Source: W0P28-013 sp963621145 (lineage in GTDB: Bacteria > Bacteroidota > Bacteroidia > Bacteroidales > Paludibacteraceae). Taken from it: DNA of 49,764 nucleotides. The notes beneath the pieces were generated by a model, which searched no databases, was not told the DNA's origin, and saw only the letters and a list, made by a program, of their open reading frames with translations. The position numbers and the translations under genes are program-made. Below, in pieces: positions 27,557-36,196 of this stretch (positions within the stretch are counted from its first letter, which is position 1; each line of letters opens with the position of its first letter). The stretch lies in assembly GCA_963621145.1 (NCBI GenBank), contig CAVFDI010000004.1:1-49764 (forward strand), in the 5' to 3' direction.

Positions 27557-27578
27557 TCAGCATTTTCCAAAATAAAAA

Positions 27579-27616
27579 CGAACGGCCTCCGAAAAAATTC
27601 GGAAGCCGTTTTTGTT
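27579..27616 (+). terminator. Bidirectional terminator after clpX
   Basis: ACGGCCTCCGAA (27580-27591) pairs with TTCGGAAGCCGT (27598-27609) with one mismatch, then a T run; A-rich on the other side. It separates clpX from the convergent sdhB. Confidence 0.85.
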
Positions 27617-27633
27617 TTGCAAGAATTTCGCGT

Positions 27634-28389
27634 TTAGTCTTTCAACTTAGCGCAGATAAATTCACGATTCAGACGAGCAATGTGCGTCAGCGAAACGCCT
27701 TTAGGACATTCGGCAGCGCAAGCACCCGTGTTGGTGCAGTTACCAAATCCGAGTTCGTCCATTTTCGATAGCATAGCTTTGGCGCGCGCAGCAGCCTCCA
27801 CTTTGCCCTGCGGCAGCAGAGCGAGTTGGCTCACTTTGGCAGCCACAAACAGCATGGCAGAACCGTTTTTGCACGCAGCAGCACAAGCACCGCAACCAAT
27901 GCACGAAGCAGCATCCATGGCTTCGTCGGCAACAGCCTTTGGAATAGGAATAGCGTTAGCATCGGTGCTTACACCAGTGTTCACCGAGATGTAGCCGCCA
28001 GCCTGCATAATTTTGTCGTACGCGCTACGATCGACCATCAAATCCTTGATTACAGGGAATGCGTGCGAACGCCATGGTTCCACAGTGATGGTGTCGCCAT
28101 CGTGGAATTTGCGCATGTGCAGTTGGCAAGTTGTTACGCCACCGTCTGGTCCGTGCGGGTGGCCATTGATGTAGAGCGAACACATGCCACAAATGCCTTC
28201 GCGGCAGTCGTGATCGAATGCAATAGGCTCTTTGCGCTCGCTGATGAGCTGTTCGTTCAGCACATCGAGCATTTCGAGAAACGAGCTATCAGTCGAAATG
28301 TTCTTCAGTTCGTAGGTTTCAAATGCGCCTTTGGCTTTCGGGCCTGCTTGACGCCAAACTTTCACCTTGATATTAATTGTTTTTTCCAT
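27634..28389 (-). CDS. sdhB: Succinate dehydrogenase/fumarate reductase iron-sulfur subunit
   Basis: Electron-transfer subunit linking the flavoprotein to the haem/quinone anchor. The 251-residue protein carries the [2Fe-2S] ligands in CREGICGMCSLYINGHPHG and a later Cys in TTCQLH, and two Cys clusters, CIGCGACAAAC and CTNTGACAAECPKG, for the [4Fe-4S] and [3Fe-4S] centres. It is the last gene of the sdhC-sdhA-sdhB operon, starting 6 bases after the sdhA stop. In anaerobic Bacteroidales this complex mainly reduces fumarate to succinate. Confidence 0.95.
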   Translation of the reverse strand: MEKTINIKVKVWRQAGPKAKGAFETYELKNISTDSSFLEMLDVLNEQLISERKEPIAFDHDCREGICGMCSLYINGHPHGPDGGVTTCQLHMRKFHDGDTITVEPWRSHAFPVIKDLMVDRSAYDKIMQAGGYISVNTGVSTDANAIPIPKAVADEAMDAASCIGCGACAAACKNGSAMLFVAAKVSQLALLPQGKVEAAARAKAMLSKMDELGFGNCTNTGACAAECPKGVSLTHIARLNREFICAKLKD

Positions 28390-28395
28390 TGCCGC

Positions 28396-30525
28396 TTAAT
28401 TTTTATAGTTTCTGGTCTTTCTTTCAGTGAATTCGTAGTCGAGACGCTCTTTGAGCATTTTCGGCTCGTTGCCTTCGCCCATATATTTCCAGCACGAAAC
28501 ATACGAGAATTTATCGTCCTGACGCAATGCTTCGCCCTCGGGAGTTTGATACTCTTCGCGGAAGTGACCGCCGCACGACTCTTCGCGGTTCAGCGCGTCG
28601 CGAGCCATCAGTTCGCCAATCTCCAAGAAATCGGACAGACGCAATGCCTTCTCGAGTTCCACATTCAGGTCGTTGCGCGAGCCAGGAATGAAGACTTCGG
28701 TCCAGAACACTTTTTTCAACTCTTTGATCTTTTCGAGAGCAGTTTTCAAACCTTCGGCGGTGCGGCCCATACCTACAAATTCCCACATCACCAAACCAAG
28801 TTCGCGGTGAATGCTGTCGACCGAACGCGTGCCTTGAATAGACATCAGGCGATCGATTTTATCGTTCACTGCTTTCTCGGCCTCGACAAATTCGGGCAGT
28901 TCCACGCTCATGCGAGGCACTTGAATTTGATCAGCCAAATAGTTTTGAATGGTGTAAGGCAGCACAAAATAGCCATCGGCCAAGCCCTGCATCAATGCCG
29001 ACGCGCCCAGACGGTTTGCGCCGTGGTCGGAGAAGTTGGCCTCGCCTATGCAGAACAAGCCTTTGATGGAGGTTTGCAGTTCGTAATCGACCCAAATACC
29101 GCCCATGGTGTAGTGAATGGCAGGGAAAATCATCATTGGATTTTCGTACGGATTTTCGTCCACAATCTTTTCGTACATTTGGAAAAGGTTGCCATATTTC
29201 TGCTCCACAACATTTTTACCGAGACGTTGAATGGCGTCGGAGAAGTCGAGGAACACAGCCAAACCAGTGTTGTTCACACCATAGCCTTTGTCGCAACGCT
29301 CTTTGGCGGCACGCGAAGCCACGTCGCGCGGAACCAAGTTGCCGAATGCAGGATAGCGGCGCTCCAAGTAGTAATCGCGATCCTCTTCTGGAATATCACG
29401 ACCTTTGATTTCGCCACGTTGCAGGCGTTTGGCATCTTCCAATTTTTTCGGAACCCAAATGCGACCATCGTTACGCAGCGACTCCGACATCAGCGTCAGT
29501 TTCGACTGAAAATCGCCATGTTTCGGAATGCAAGTTGGGTGAATCTGCGCGAAGCAAGGATTTGCAAAATATGCGCCTTTGCGGTACATCTGCATGGCAG
29601 CCGAGCCGTTCGAAGCCATAGCGTTGGTCGAAAGGAAGAATGTGTTGCCATATCCGCCCGAACCAACAACCACTGCATGAGCAAAGTAACGTTCAATTTT
29701 GCCCGTAATCAAGTTGCGAGCAATGATGCCGCGTGCGCGACCATCAATCACTACCACATCGAGCATTTCGTGGCGAGTATACATTTTCACTGTGCCTTTC
29801 TTAATCTGACGACTCAGAGCCGAATAGGCGCCGAGCAACAGTTGTTGGCCAGTTTGTCCTTTAGCGTAGAATGTGCGCGAAACCTGTGCGCCACCAAACG
29901 AGCGATTGTCGAGCAAGCCGCCGTATTCACGCGCAAAAGGCACGCCTTGAGCCACACATTGGTCGATGATGTTGTTCGACACTTCGGCCAGACGATACAC
30001 ATTGGCTTCACGAGCGCGATAGTCGCCGCCTTTGATGGTATCGTAGTAAAGACGATAAACCGAGTCGCCATCGTTTTGATAGTTTTTAGCAGCGTTGATA
30101 CCGCCCTGTGCAGCGATGGAGTGCGCACGACGTGGCGAATCTTGAATGCAGAAGTTCAGTACATTGAATCCCATCTCGCCAAGCGAGGCAGCAGCCGATG
30201 CGCCAGCCAAACCTGTGCCAATCACAATAATGTCGAGACGGCGTTTGTTGGCAGGGTTCACAAGTTTCTGATGAGCCTTGTAGTTAGTCCATTTTTCTGC
30301 CAATGGACCTTCAGGAATTTTCGCAGTTACATATTCGTCGTCCGAAAGCGTGTCGACTGCTTTTTTTGCAGCGGCAACCACTTTCTTAGCTGCCATTTTG
30401 GCTGCTTCTACAGCCTCTTTTGTGGCATCATCGTTCACCACTTCGGCAACTTTGCGCACAACTTCAGCCGTTTTTTCGACTACAGTTTTAGCGGCTTCAG
30501 CCGCAGTTTCTTTTTTGTTAGCCAT
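28396..30525 (-). CDS. sdhA: Succinate dehydrogenase/fumarate reductase flavoprotein subunit with N-terminal extension
   Basis: FAD-containing catalytic subunit interconverting succinate and fumarate. The FAD-binding GTGLAG lies near residue 105, the flavin-linking histidine in RRAHSIAAQGGINAAK, and active-site segments include HPTCIPKHGDFQSKL and GEANFSDHGANRLGASAL. The core from KIPEGPLAEKWTNYKAHQKL onward matches Bacteroidales SdhA, but about 65 extra residues precede it: an Ala/Lys/Glu/Val-rich segment, KTVVEKTAEVVRKVAEVV and EAAKMAAKKVVAAAKKAVD, predicted amphipathic helix. The length, 709 residues, exceeds the usual roughly 645. The ATG at 30525 is used; a TTG two codons upstream is not needed. 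It begins 13 bases after sdhC. Confidence 0.95.
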   Translation of the reverse strand: MANKKETAAEAAKTVVEKTAEVVRKVAEVVNDDATKEAVEAAKMAAKKVVAAAKKAVDTLSDDEYVTAKIPEGPLAEKWTNYKAHQKLVNPANKRRLDIIVIGTGLAGASAAASLGEMGFNVLNFCIQDSPRRAHSIAAQGGINAAKNYQNDGDSVYRLYYDTIKGGDYRAREANVYRLAEVSNNIIDQCVAQGVPFAREYGGLLDNRSFGGAQVSRTFYAKGQTGQQLLLGAYSALSRQIKKGTVKMYTRHEMLDVVVIDGRARGIIARNLITGKIERYFAHAVVVGSGGYGNTFFLSTNAMASNGSAAMQMYRKGAYFANPCFAQIHPTCIPKHGDFQSKLTLMSESLRNDGRIWVPKKLEDAKRLQRGEIKGRDIPEEDRDYYLERRYPAFGNLVPRDVASRAAKERCDKGYGVNNTGLAVFLDFSDAIQRLGKNVVEQKYGNLFQMYEKIVDENPYENPMMIFPAIHYTMGGIWVDYELQTSIKGLFCIGEANFSDHGANRLGASALMQGLADGYFVLPYTIQNYLADQIQVPRMSVELPEFVEAEKAVNDKIDRLMSIQGTRSVDSIHRELGLVMWEFVGMGRTAEGLKTALEKIKELKKVFWTEVFIPGSRNDLNVELEKALRLSDFLEIGELMARDALNREESCGGHFREEYQTPEGEALRQDDKFSYVSCWKYMGEGNEPKMLKERLDYEFTERKTRNYKN

Positions 30526-30538
30526 AATCAATTAAAGT

Positions 30539-31213
30539 TTATAGTGCGCAGCAAGCACCGAGTGAATATCCAAAATAGTAAACTACCACGGCAGCAAACA
30601 TCAACACAACAAGCGTCGAAACGATGTTGGCAATGCATTTGATGCGCGGCATCCAAGTGTTGTTGTTCCAACCAAGCGTGTGCAATGCGCTCCATACGCC
30701 GTGCGTCAGGTGGAACCACAGTGCGCCAAGCCACAGCAGGTAAAGCACCACAAAGTACCATTGCGAGAATGTGTACTTAATCAACTCCACGCCATTTTCA
30801 GGCTCGCAGCCAAGAATTTCTGCCAACTGCATCTTTGCCCAGAAGTTGCACAGGTGCAACGTCAAGCCACAAAGAATGATGAAGCCAAGCACCAGCATGT
30901 TTTTCGATGCCCACTCCACCTGCTCTTGGCGGGCGGTTACAGCGTAGCGTTCGCGACCACGAGCGCGGTAGTTCTGCACCGACAGCACAAAGGCGTTGCA
31001 AATATGCACTACTGCCAAAAATGCCAAGCCCAGCGTGCCAATCAAGGCATACCAATTCGCGCCGAGAAACTCACAAATCCAATTGTAGCCCTCTTCGGAA
31101 ATGATGGCCACGAGATTCATTACGCCGTGAAACAGCAAGAAAAACACCAAACAGGCGCCCGTCACGCTCATCACGACCTTCCTTCCGATGGAAGAATTTG
31201 TCAACCAAGTCAT
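30539..31213 (-). CDS. sdhC: Succinate dehydrogenase/fumarate reductase cytochrome b subunit (b558 type)
   Basis: Membrane anchor carrying haem and the menaquinone site. The 224-residue protein has five predicted transmembrane helices, starting SIGRKVVMSVTGACLVFFLLFHGVMNLVAII, with further histidines in VHICNAF, LTLHLCNF and FHLTHGVWSALHTLGWNN as likely haem ligands. It is the class-B single-anchor arrangement. First gene of the operon; the ATG at 31213 follows a leader of about 80 bases from the promoter at 31296-31303. Confidence 0.94.
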   Translation of the reverse strand: MTWLTNSSIGRKVVMSVTGACLVFFLLFHGVMNLVAIISEEGYNWICEFLGANWYALIGTLGLAFLAVVHICNAFVLSVQNYRARGRERYAVTARQEQVEWASKNMLVLGFIILCGLTLHLCNFWAKMQLAEILGCEPENGVELIKYTFSQWYFVVLYLLWLGALWFHLTHGVWSALHTLGWNNNTWMPRIKCIANIVSTLVVLMFAAVVVYYFGYSLGACCAL

Positions 31214-31295
31214 AAAAAAGTTGTTTAAATTAATTAGTTAGAAAATTGATTTTCAACCTTGAGGAATGCCAAAAAATTCAGCATCAAACGAAACA

Positions 31296-31303
31296 CAAAG
31301 GTA
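31296..31303 (-). promoter_or_regulatory. -7 element of the sdhCAB operon
   Basis: On the minus strand TACCTTTG, preceded by a TTG about 21 bases upstream. It is divergent from the promoter at 31396-31403. Confidence 0.6.
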
Positions 31304-31395
31304 CGATTTTTTCGCCGAAAAACACAAGCAAAACCAAAAAAATATTTTTTCTGCGATTTTTGCAAAATTGTGTACGCCAATCAAAAAGAAATTTG

Positions 31396-31403
31396 TACCT
31401 TTG
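31396..31403 (+). promoter_or_regulatory. -7 element of the coiled-coil/zapA unit
   Basis: TACCTTTG, 23 bases before the ATG at 31427, implying a very short AT-rich leader. No TTG at the expected -33 distance. Confidence 0.55.
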
Positions 31404-31426
31404 TACGAATATTTTTAGTTCGATAA

Positions 31427-31720
31427 ATGAAGAGCGAACATCGACCCACGGCAGAGGAATTTGAGGCAAAACTGACCCAATTGATTGCCCAATTCGAAAC
31501 AGCCCGCGAACGTGCCGAAGCGCTAAAAGCCGAACTCGAAAGCACCCGCGAACGACTCGAAGATGCTCAACACGATTTATCGGAACTACGCATGAAATAC
31601 AGCAACTTGATGCTGGCGCGAATGGTCGGTTTCTCCGAAAAAGACAAAAAAGACGCCTACCTGCGCCTAACGAATCTCATGCAGAAAATTGATGATTGTT
31701 TGGAACTGCTCAACGACTGA
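31427..31720 (+). CDS. Small coiled-coil protein upstream of zapA
   Basis: A 97-residue soluble protein without signal peptide. Residues about 10-60 form a continuous predicted coiled coil rich in Glu, Ala, Arg and Leu (FEAKLTQLIAQFETARERAE onward), followed by a conserved-looking segment SNLMLARMVGFSEKDKKDAY and a second helix LRLTNLMQKIDDCLELLND. It ends 8 bases before zapA, so the two are surely co-transcribed. Short coiled-coil proteins next to ZapA could act like ZapB, the ZapA-binding division factor, but there is no sequence proof of homology. It has its own promoter. Confidence 0.8.
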   Translation: MKSEHRPTAEEFEAKLTQLIAQFETARERAEALKAELESTRERLEDAQHDLSELRMKYSNLMLARMVGFSEKDKKDAYLRLTNLMQKIDDCLELLND

Positions 31721-31728
31721 TAGCAACG

Positions 31729-32034
31729 ATGCCAACGAACGAAAAAAGAACCATAACGCTTCATGTGGCAGGCTACACTTTCCGCCCCAACATCGATAGC
31801 GACGACGAATTCTACTTTCGTGAAGGCGCGCGCAAACTGGGCAACCGAATAAATTCTTTGTACAACGCCAACCAAAAAGTCGACTACAAGCAATTGCTTG
31901 TGATGATCGCACTCGAAAAAGCGATAGACTGCGAACGACTACTCAACGGCAAGGCGCCAAATATGGCCATGGACGAAAAGTTCGACGAATGGGCGAACCT
32001 GATTGACCGCGTTCTTGGCAACGAAGAAAAATAA
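31729..32034 (+). CDS. zapA: Cell division protein ZapA
   Basis: FtsZ-ring-associated protein that cross-links FtsZ filaments. The 101-residue protein has the ZapA N-terminal beta domain (RTITLHVAGYTFRPNIDSDDEFYFREGARKLGNRINSL) and a C-terminal helical segment that dimerises (YKQLLVMIALEKAIDCERLL). The ATG at 31729 is used; the longer open frame begins with a TTG inside the preceding gene. It starts 8 bases after the coiled-coil gene. Confidence 0.88.
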   Translation: MPTNEKRTITLHVAGYTFRPNIDSDDEFYFREGARKLGNRINSLYNANQKVDYKQLLVMIALEKAIDCERLLNGKAPNMAMDEKFDEWANLIDRVLGNEEK

Positions 32035-32201
32035 TTCCCCACACACATCACTTTCACAATTTTCTGCATGCAAAGCGACAACAAGCCGCCGTTGCATCTA
32101 TTTTTGCGCAAAAAAAACGCTGAACTTACAAAACGAATTAAACTTTTCAATTCATTAGACATCTCATCAACCTATCAACTTATAAACTCATCGACGAAAT
32201 C

Positions 32202-32217
32202 TACACCATATTATATT
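32202..32217 (+). repeat. TACACCATATTA leader motif, copy 3
   Basis: TACACCATATTATATT, about 50 bases before the rny start; core identical to those at 8305 and 12674. Confidence 0.6.
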
Positions 32218-32253
32218 AAAACAAAAAATCAAAACAACACAGAGAAAAAAATT

Positions 32254-33840
32254 ATGAACACCACTTTATTTATCATCATTGCTGCCGTAGTGGCATTGGC
32301 TGGCGGTGGCGCTTTGGGCTGGTTCATCACCAACTTGAGCGTAAAAAACCGCGTGCAGAAGACACTGAAAGATGCAGAAAAAGACGCCGAAGAGCTGAAA
32401 CGCAACAAACTGCTCGAAGCCAAAGAGAAATTTTTGAACATGAAAGCCGACTTCGAGAAAGAGGTGGCCGACCGCAACACCAAGGTGCAAGAGATCGAAA
32501 AACGCGCTCAACAAGCCGAATCGCGCATTCAACAACGCGAACAAAGTCTGAACCAACGCCAAAACGAACTGAACCAACGCCAAGGCGAATTGCAGCGCCG
32601 CAACAACGAAATCGACGCCATCAAAGAGAACCTCGATCACCAACTGCAACTGGTCGACGAGAAGAAACAGGAACTCGAACGCCTGCATTTTCAGGCAACT
32701 GAAAAACTGTCGACGATTTCGGGTCTGTCGGTAGAGCAAGCCAAAGCGCAACTCATCGAAAACATCAAAGATGAAGCCAAAACCGACGCCATGGCCTATG
32801 TGAACGAGATGATGGAAGAGGCCAAAATGACTGCTGGCAAAGAGGCCAAACGCATCATCATTCAAACCATTCAACGCGTGGCGACGGAGACTGCCATCGA
32901 AAATTCAGTAACAGTTTTTCACCTCGATTCCGACGAAATAAAAGGCCGCATCATCGGTCGCGAAGGTCGCAACATTCGTGCTTTGGAAGCCGCCACAGGT
33001 GTGGAAATCATTGTCGACGACACGCCTGATGCCATCGTGCTTTCGGGCTTCGACCCAGTGCGCCGCGAGATTGCTCGTCTTGCGCTACATCAACTGGTTC
33101 AAGACGGTCGCATTCACCCAGCCCGCATCGAAGAGGTGGTGGCAAAAACGCGCAAACAGGTGGAAGACGAGATAGCCGAAGTAGGCAAACGTACCGCCAT
33201 CGACCTTGGAGTTCATGGTCTGCACCCCGATCTTATCCGCCTGATTGGTAAGATGAAATACCGTTCGTCGTATGGTCAGAACCTGCTGCAACACGCACGC
33301 GAAACAGCCAACCTTTGCGCTGTGATGGCCGCCGAACTTGGACTGAATCCGCAAAAAGCAAAACGCGCCGGTCTGCTGCACGACATAGGCAAAGTGCCCG
33401 ACGACCAACCCGAACTGCCACACGCAATTTTGGGTATGAACTTGGCCGAAAAATACAAAGAAAAACCCGACATTTGCAACGCCATCGGTGCGCACCACGA
33501 CGAGGTTGAGATGACTTCGCTCATTGCGCCAATCGTTCAAATATGCGATGCCATTTCGGGCGCACGCCCAGGCGCACGCCGCGAGATTGTAGAGGCCTAC
33601 ATCAAACGCTTGAACGACCTCGAAAAACTGGCACTCTCCTACCCTGGCGTCGTCAAGACCTATGCCATTCAGGCTGGTCGCGAACTGCGCGTAATCGTTG
33701 GTGCCGACCGCGTGGACGACAAAGCCGTGGAGACACTCTCGTACGACATTGCCAAAAAAATTCAAGACGAGATGACCTACCCAGGTCAAGTGAAAATTAC
33801 CGTAATTCGCGAGACTCGCGCCGTAAGTTACGCAAAATAA
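32254..33840 (+). CDS. rny: Ribonuclease Y
   Basis: Membrane-anchored endoribonuclease that starts mRNA decay. The 528-residue protein has an N-terminal transmembrane helix (about 4-24, IIIAAVVALAGGGALGWFI), a long charged coiled coil (about 30-170, rich in Gln, Arg and Glu), a KH RNA-binding domain (GRIIGREGRNIRALEAATG) and an HD domain with the metal-binding HD in AGLLHDIGKVPD and later GAHHDEVE. The ATG at 32254 gives the proper membrane anchor; the frame stays open for 62 codons upstream, but that part has no family resemblance and low-complexity content. Confidence 0.95.
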   Translation: MNTTLFIIIAAVVALAGGGALGWFITNLSVKNRVQKTLKDAEKDAEELKRNKLLEAKEKFLNMKADFEKEVADRNTKVQEIEKRAQQAESRIQQREQSLNQRQNELNQRQGELQRRNNEIDAIKENLDHQLQLVDEKKQELERLHFQATEKLSTISGLSVEQAKAQLIENIKDEAKTDAMAYVNEMMEEAKMTAGKEAKRIIIQTIQRVATETAIENSVTVFHLDSDEIKGRIIGREGRNIRALEAATGVEIIVDDTPDAIVLSGFDPVRREIARLALHQLVQDGRIHPARIEEVVAKTRKQVEDEIAEVGKRTAIDLGVHGLHPDLIRLIGKMKYRSSYGQNLLQHARETANLCAVMAAELGLNPQKAKRAGLLHDIGKVPDDQPELPHAILGMNLAEKYKEKPDICNAIGAHHDEVEMTSLIAPIVQICDAISGARPGARREIVEAYIKRLNDLEKLALSYPGVVKTYAIQAGRELRVIVGADRVDDKAVETLSYDIAKKIQDEMTYPGQVKITVIRETRAVSYAK

Positions 33841-33862
33841 TTTTCGCAAGAGATAAAACAAA

Positions 33863-33892
33863 GGTCGCTCACCGCAGTGGGCGATCTTTTTT
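33863..33892 (+). terminator. Terminator after rny
   Basis: GGTCGCTCAC (33863-33872) pairs with GTGGGCGATC (33877-33886), including two G-U pairs, CGCA loop, then TTTTTT. Confidence 0.85.
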
Positions 33893-33936
33893 ATGATTTT
33901 TTTCGCCAAATCGTGCCATTTCTCGCTAAAAATTGC

Positions 33937-33944
33937 TATCTTTG
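33937..33944 (+). promoter_or_regulatory. -7 element of dnaX
   Basis: TATCTTTG followed by CAAG, 48 bases before the dnaX ATG. The in-frame TTG at 33933 lies upstream of it and cannot be the start. Confidence 0.6.
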
Positions 33945-33992
33945 CAAGTTAGTAGCATTTCACAAGAAATCAGAAAACCGAAATTTCGGAAC

Positions 33993-35756
33993 ATGGAAGA
34001 CCAACAATTCATCGTCTCGGCGCGCAAATACCGCCCAGCGTCGTTTCGCACGGTGGTAGGACAAGAGGCTCTGACCACAACGCTCAAAAACGCCATCGCC
34101 ACAAACCATTTGGCGCACGCCTACCTTTTCTGCGGACCGCGTGGCGTGGGCAAAACCACCTGCGCGCGCATATTCGCCAAGACCATCAACTGCGAACACC
34201 TAACAGCCGAAGGCGAAGCCTGCAACGAATGCGAATCGTGCCGCAGTTTCAACGAACAACGCTCGTTCAACATTTTCGAACTCGATGCCGCCTCGAAAAA
34301 TTCGGTCGATGACATTCGCGACCTTATAAAAGAGGTAAATGTTCCACCACAAATGGGACGATACAAGGTCTACATCATCGACGAGGTGCACATGCTAACG
34401 ACACAAGCGTTCAACGCCTTCCTGAAAACGCTCGAAGAACCGCCAGCACACGCTGTTTTCATTCTCGCCACGACCGAAAAACACAAAATTATTCCGACCA
34501 TTCTTTCGCGCTGCCAAATCTACGATTTCAAGCGAATAAACGTGAATGATGTGGTCAATCATCTTCAGTATGTTGCTAATAATGAAGGAGTTACAGCCGA
34601 GACTGAGGCTTTGAATGTCATCGCACAAAAGGCTGATGGCGCCATGCGCGACGCGCTCTCCATTTTCGATCAAATGGTAAGTTTTTGCGGGGGAAACATC
34701 ACCTACAAAGGCACCATCGAAAACCTGAATGTACTCGACTGCGACTATTATTTCCGCTTGGTCGACGATTTTCTCGAGGGTCAAATAAACAATGCGCTGC
34801 TTACTTTCAACGACATTCTTTGCAAAGGATTCGAGGCGCAATATTTTGTAACGGGTTTGGCTTCGCATTTTCGCGATTTGCTTGTCTGCCGCGACGAGGC
34901 GACCAAGGTGCTACTCGAGGTTGGCGCCTCCATTGCCGACCAATATGTGGCTCAGGCAAAAAAATGCCCTGTGGCTTTTCTCTATCGCGCCATCGATTTG
35001 GCAAACGAATGCGACCTAAACTATCGCATGAGCCGCAACAAACGCCTCACAGTGGAACTTTTGCTGATAAAACTCTGTCAGCTCACGGGCAAACAGCCAA
35101 CCATGCCAGCACCCGAAGCAACGACCGTAAAACCAATTGTAGCGACGCCCGTGCAGCCACAAACGGCACAACCTGCAGTTGCACAACCTAAGCCGCAAGT
35201 CGTTCAGAATCAACCAGTTGCACAACCAGTGCAAACTGATGCTCCAGCGCGACCAACAACTGCTCCAGCGCAAGCCGCACCAACCGCTTCGCCAATGAAA
35301 AAGATGGGCAGTTTTTCCATCTCTGGAACAAACACCGCCGCTGCCACTGCCGAAACACCAGCAACACCTGCCGCACAGTCAGCGGAAGTCAAACAGCGCA
35401 ATGCCTTCACCGACGAGCAGTTTGCCGAAGCGTGGACCACAGCAGCCAATGCACTGCACGACGACGCTCACGCAGCCAACACCATGCTCAACTTTAAACC
35501 GCAGCGCAAAGCCGACGAACAATTTCAGGTGAAAGTGTTCAACACGCTTCAACAAAAAGATTTCGACAAATACAAACCTCAGATACTCAGCAATTTACGC
35601 ACAAATCTAAAAAATGATTTCATAGATTTTTCGGTGATTGTTGACGACACACCAACGGAGAATTTGGCATTCACGCCCGAAGAAAAATTCGCCAAAATGC
35701 GTCAGAAAAACGAAAATCTAAACAATTTGACACAACAATTGGGGCTGGACATTTAA
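33993..35756 (+). CDS. dnaX: DNA polymerase III subunit gamma/tau
   Basis: Clamp-loader ATPase subunit. The 587-residue protein begins MEDQQFIVSARKYRPASFRTVVGQE and has Walker A GPRGVGKTT, a four-Cys zinc site (Cys in TINCEHL and GEACNECESC), Walker B YIIDEVHMLT, and the sensor segment TILSRCQIY. Domains I-III run to about 365. A Pro/Ala/Gln/Thr-rich linker (about 370-465) joins a C-terminal tau-like domain (about 470-587). The ATG at 33993 follows the promoter at 33937. No frameshift-type slippery site was specifically identified. Confidence 0.95.
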   Translation: MEDQQFIVSARKYRPASFRTVVGQEALTTTLKNAIATNHLAHAYLFCGPRGVGKTTCARIFAKTINCEHLTAEGEACNECESCRSFNEQRSFNIFELDAASKNSVDDIRDLIKEVNVPPQMGRYKVYIIDEVHMLTTQAFNAFLKTLEEPPAHAVFILATTEKHKIIPTILSRCQIYDFKRINVNDVVNHLQYVANNEGVTAETEALNVIAQKADGAMRDALSIFDQMVSFCGGNITYKGTIENLNVLDCDYYFRLVDDFLEGQINNALLTFNDILCKGFEAQYFVTGLASHFRDLLVCRDEATKVLLEVGASIADQYVAQAKKCPVAFLYRAIDLANECDLNYRMSRNKRLTVELLLIKLCQLTGKQPTMPAPEATTVKPIVATPVQPQTAQPAVAQPKPQVVQNQPVAQPVQTDAPARPTTAPAQAAPTASPMKKMGSFSISGTNTAAATAETPATPAAQSAEVKQRNAFTDEQFAEAWTTAANALHDDAHAANTMLNFKPQRKADEQFQVKVFNTLQQKDFDKYKPQILSNLRTNLKNDFIDFSVIVDDTPTENLAFTPEEKFAKMRQKNENLNNLTQQLGLDI

Positions 35757-35861
35757 TTACTTAATTATTTAATTNNNAATTATTTAATTAAAAAATGGGC
35801 TACGTCCCTACTTTATAAACTTTCAAACTTTACGAACTTTATAAACTCACAAACTACCTCC
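35757..35861. repeat. Low-complexity spacer with an N run
   Basis: Repeated TTAATTA/TTTAATT words around three unresolved bases (35775-35777), followed by variants of ACTTTATAAACTTTCAAACTTT. The N run suggests the repeat could not be assembled across. Confidence 0.7.
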
Positions 35862-36185
35862 ATGGACGAACCTTTTGAATTCGACGATAGCAAGGCCATT
35901 CAGTTCATTCTGAAAAGCCTTTCGCCTGAGGCACGCGCACACGTCGACGAGGACGATGTGCAGTACATTCTCGACCTCATCTGCGACTATTACGACAAAA
36001 ACAATCTGCTCGACGACGACGATGTCGACGACTCGGCCGCCATTGCCGAAGACGACATGCACAACTACATTTGGGCTGCTGTCTGCAAAGAAAAAATCAG
36101 CAAAATAACCGAGGACGAGATGCAAGAAATTCTCGATGGCGAATTCGAATACGGCAAAAAAATCGGCATCTACACCGAAGGATAA
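35862..36185 (+). CDS. Small acidic protein of unknown function
   Basis: A 107-residue soluble protein, very rich in Asp and Glu, with no signal peptide or membrane segment. Recognisable segments are FDDSKAIQFILKSLSPEARA, DEDDVQYILDLICDYYDKNN, a run of aspartates (LLDDDDVDDS) and ITEDEMQEILDGEFEYGKKIGIYTEG. I do not recognise a characterised family. It ends 11 bases before the acyltransferase gene and looks like the first gene of a three-gene unit with the acyltransferase and glycosyltransferase. Confidence 0.82.
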   Translation: MDEPFEFDDSKAIQFILKSLSPEARAHVDEDDVQYILDLICDYYDKNNLLDDDDVDDSAAIAEDDMHNYIWAAVCKEKISKITEDEMQEILDGEFEYGKKIGIYTEG

Positions 36186-36196
36186 ATTTTTTCGCA

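Noticed and set aside
27826..30642. 938-codon open frame on the plus strand opposite sdhB and sdhA
   Set aside because: Same codon-bias effect; SdhA and SdhB are unmistakable on the other strand and the shadow protein has no family features.
32035..32253. 6S RNA (ssrS) between zapA and rny
   Set aside because: Only a short TGCAA-type hairpin near 32068-32100 is visible; I could not find the long bubble-flanking helices, so no RNA gene is called.
32068..32253. 62-codon N-terminal extension of rny
   Set aside because: The ATG at 32254 starts directly with the expected membrane anchor; the extension is low-complexity and contains the TACACCATATTA leader motif.
32254..33840. Rny coiled-coil as a phage or SMC-type protein
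   Set aside because: The following KH and HD domains with their motifs identify RNase Y.
33933..33992. TTG start 20 codons upstream of dnaX
   Set aside because: It lies upstream of the -7 box at 33937, so it would not be transcribed from it; the conserved DnaX N-terminus starts at 33993.
36071..36196. 42-codon upstream extension of the acyltransferase
   Set aside because: It overlaps the preceding acidic protein gene in another frame and is Arg/Asn-rich; the GTG at 36197 starts with a normal membrane segment.
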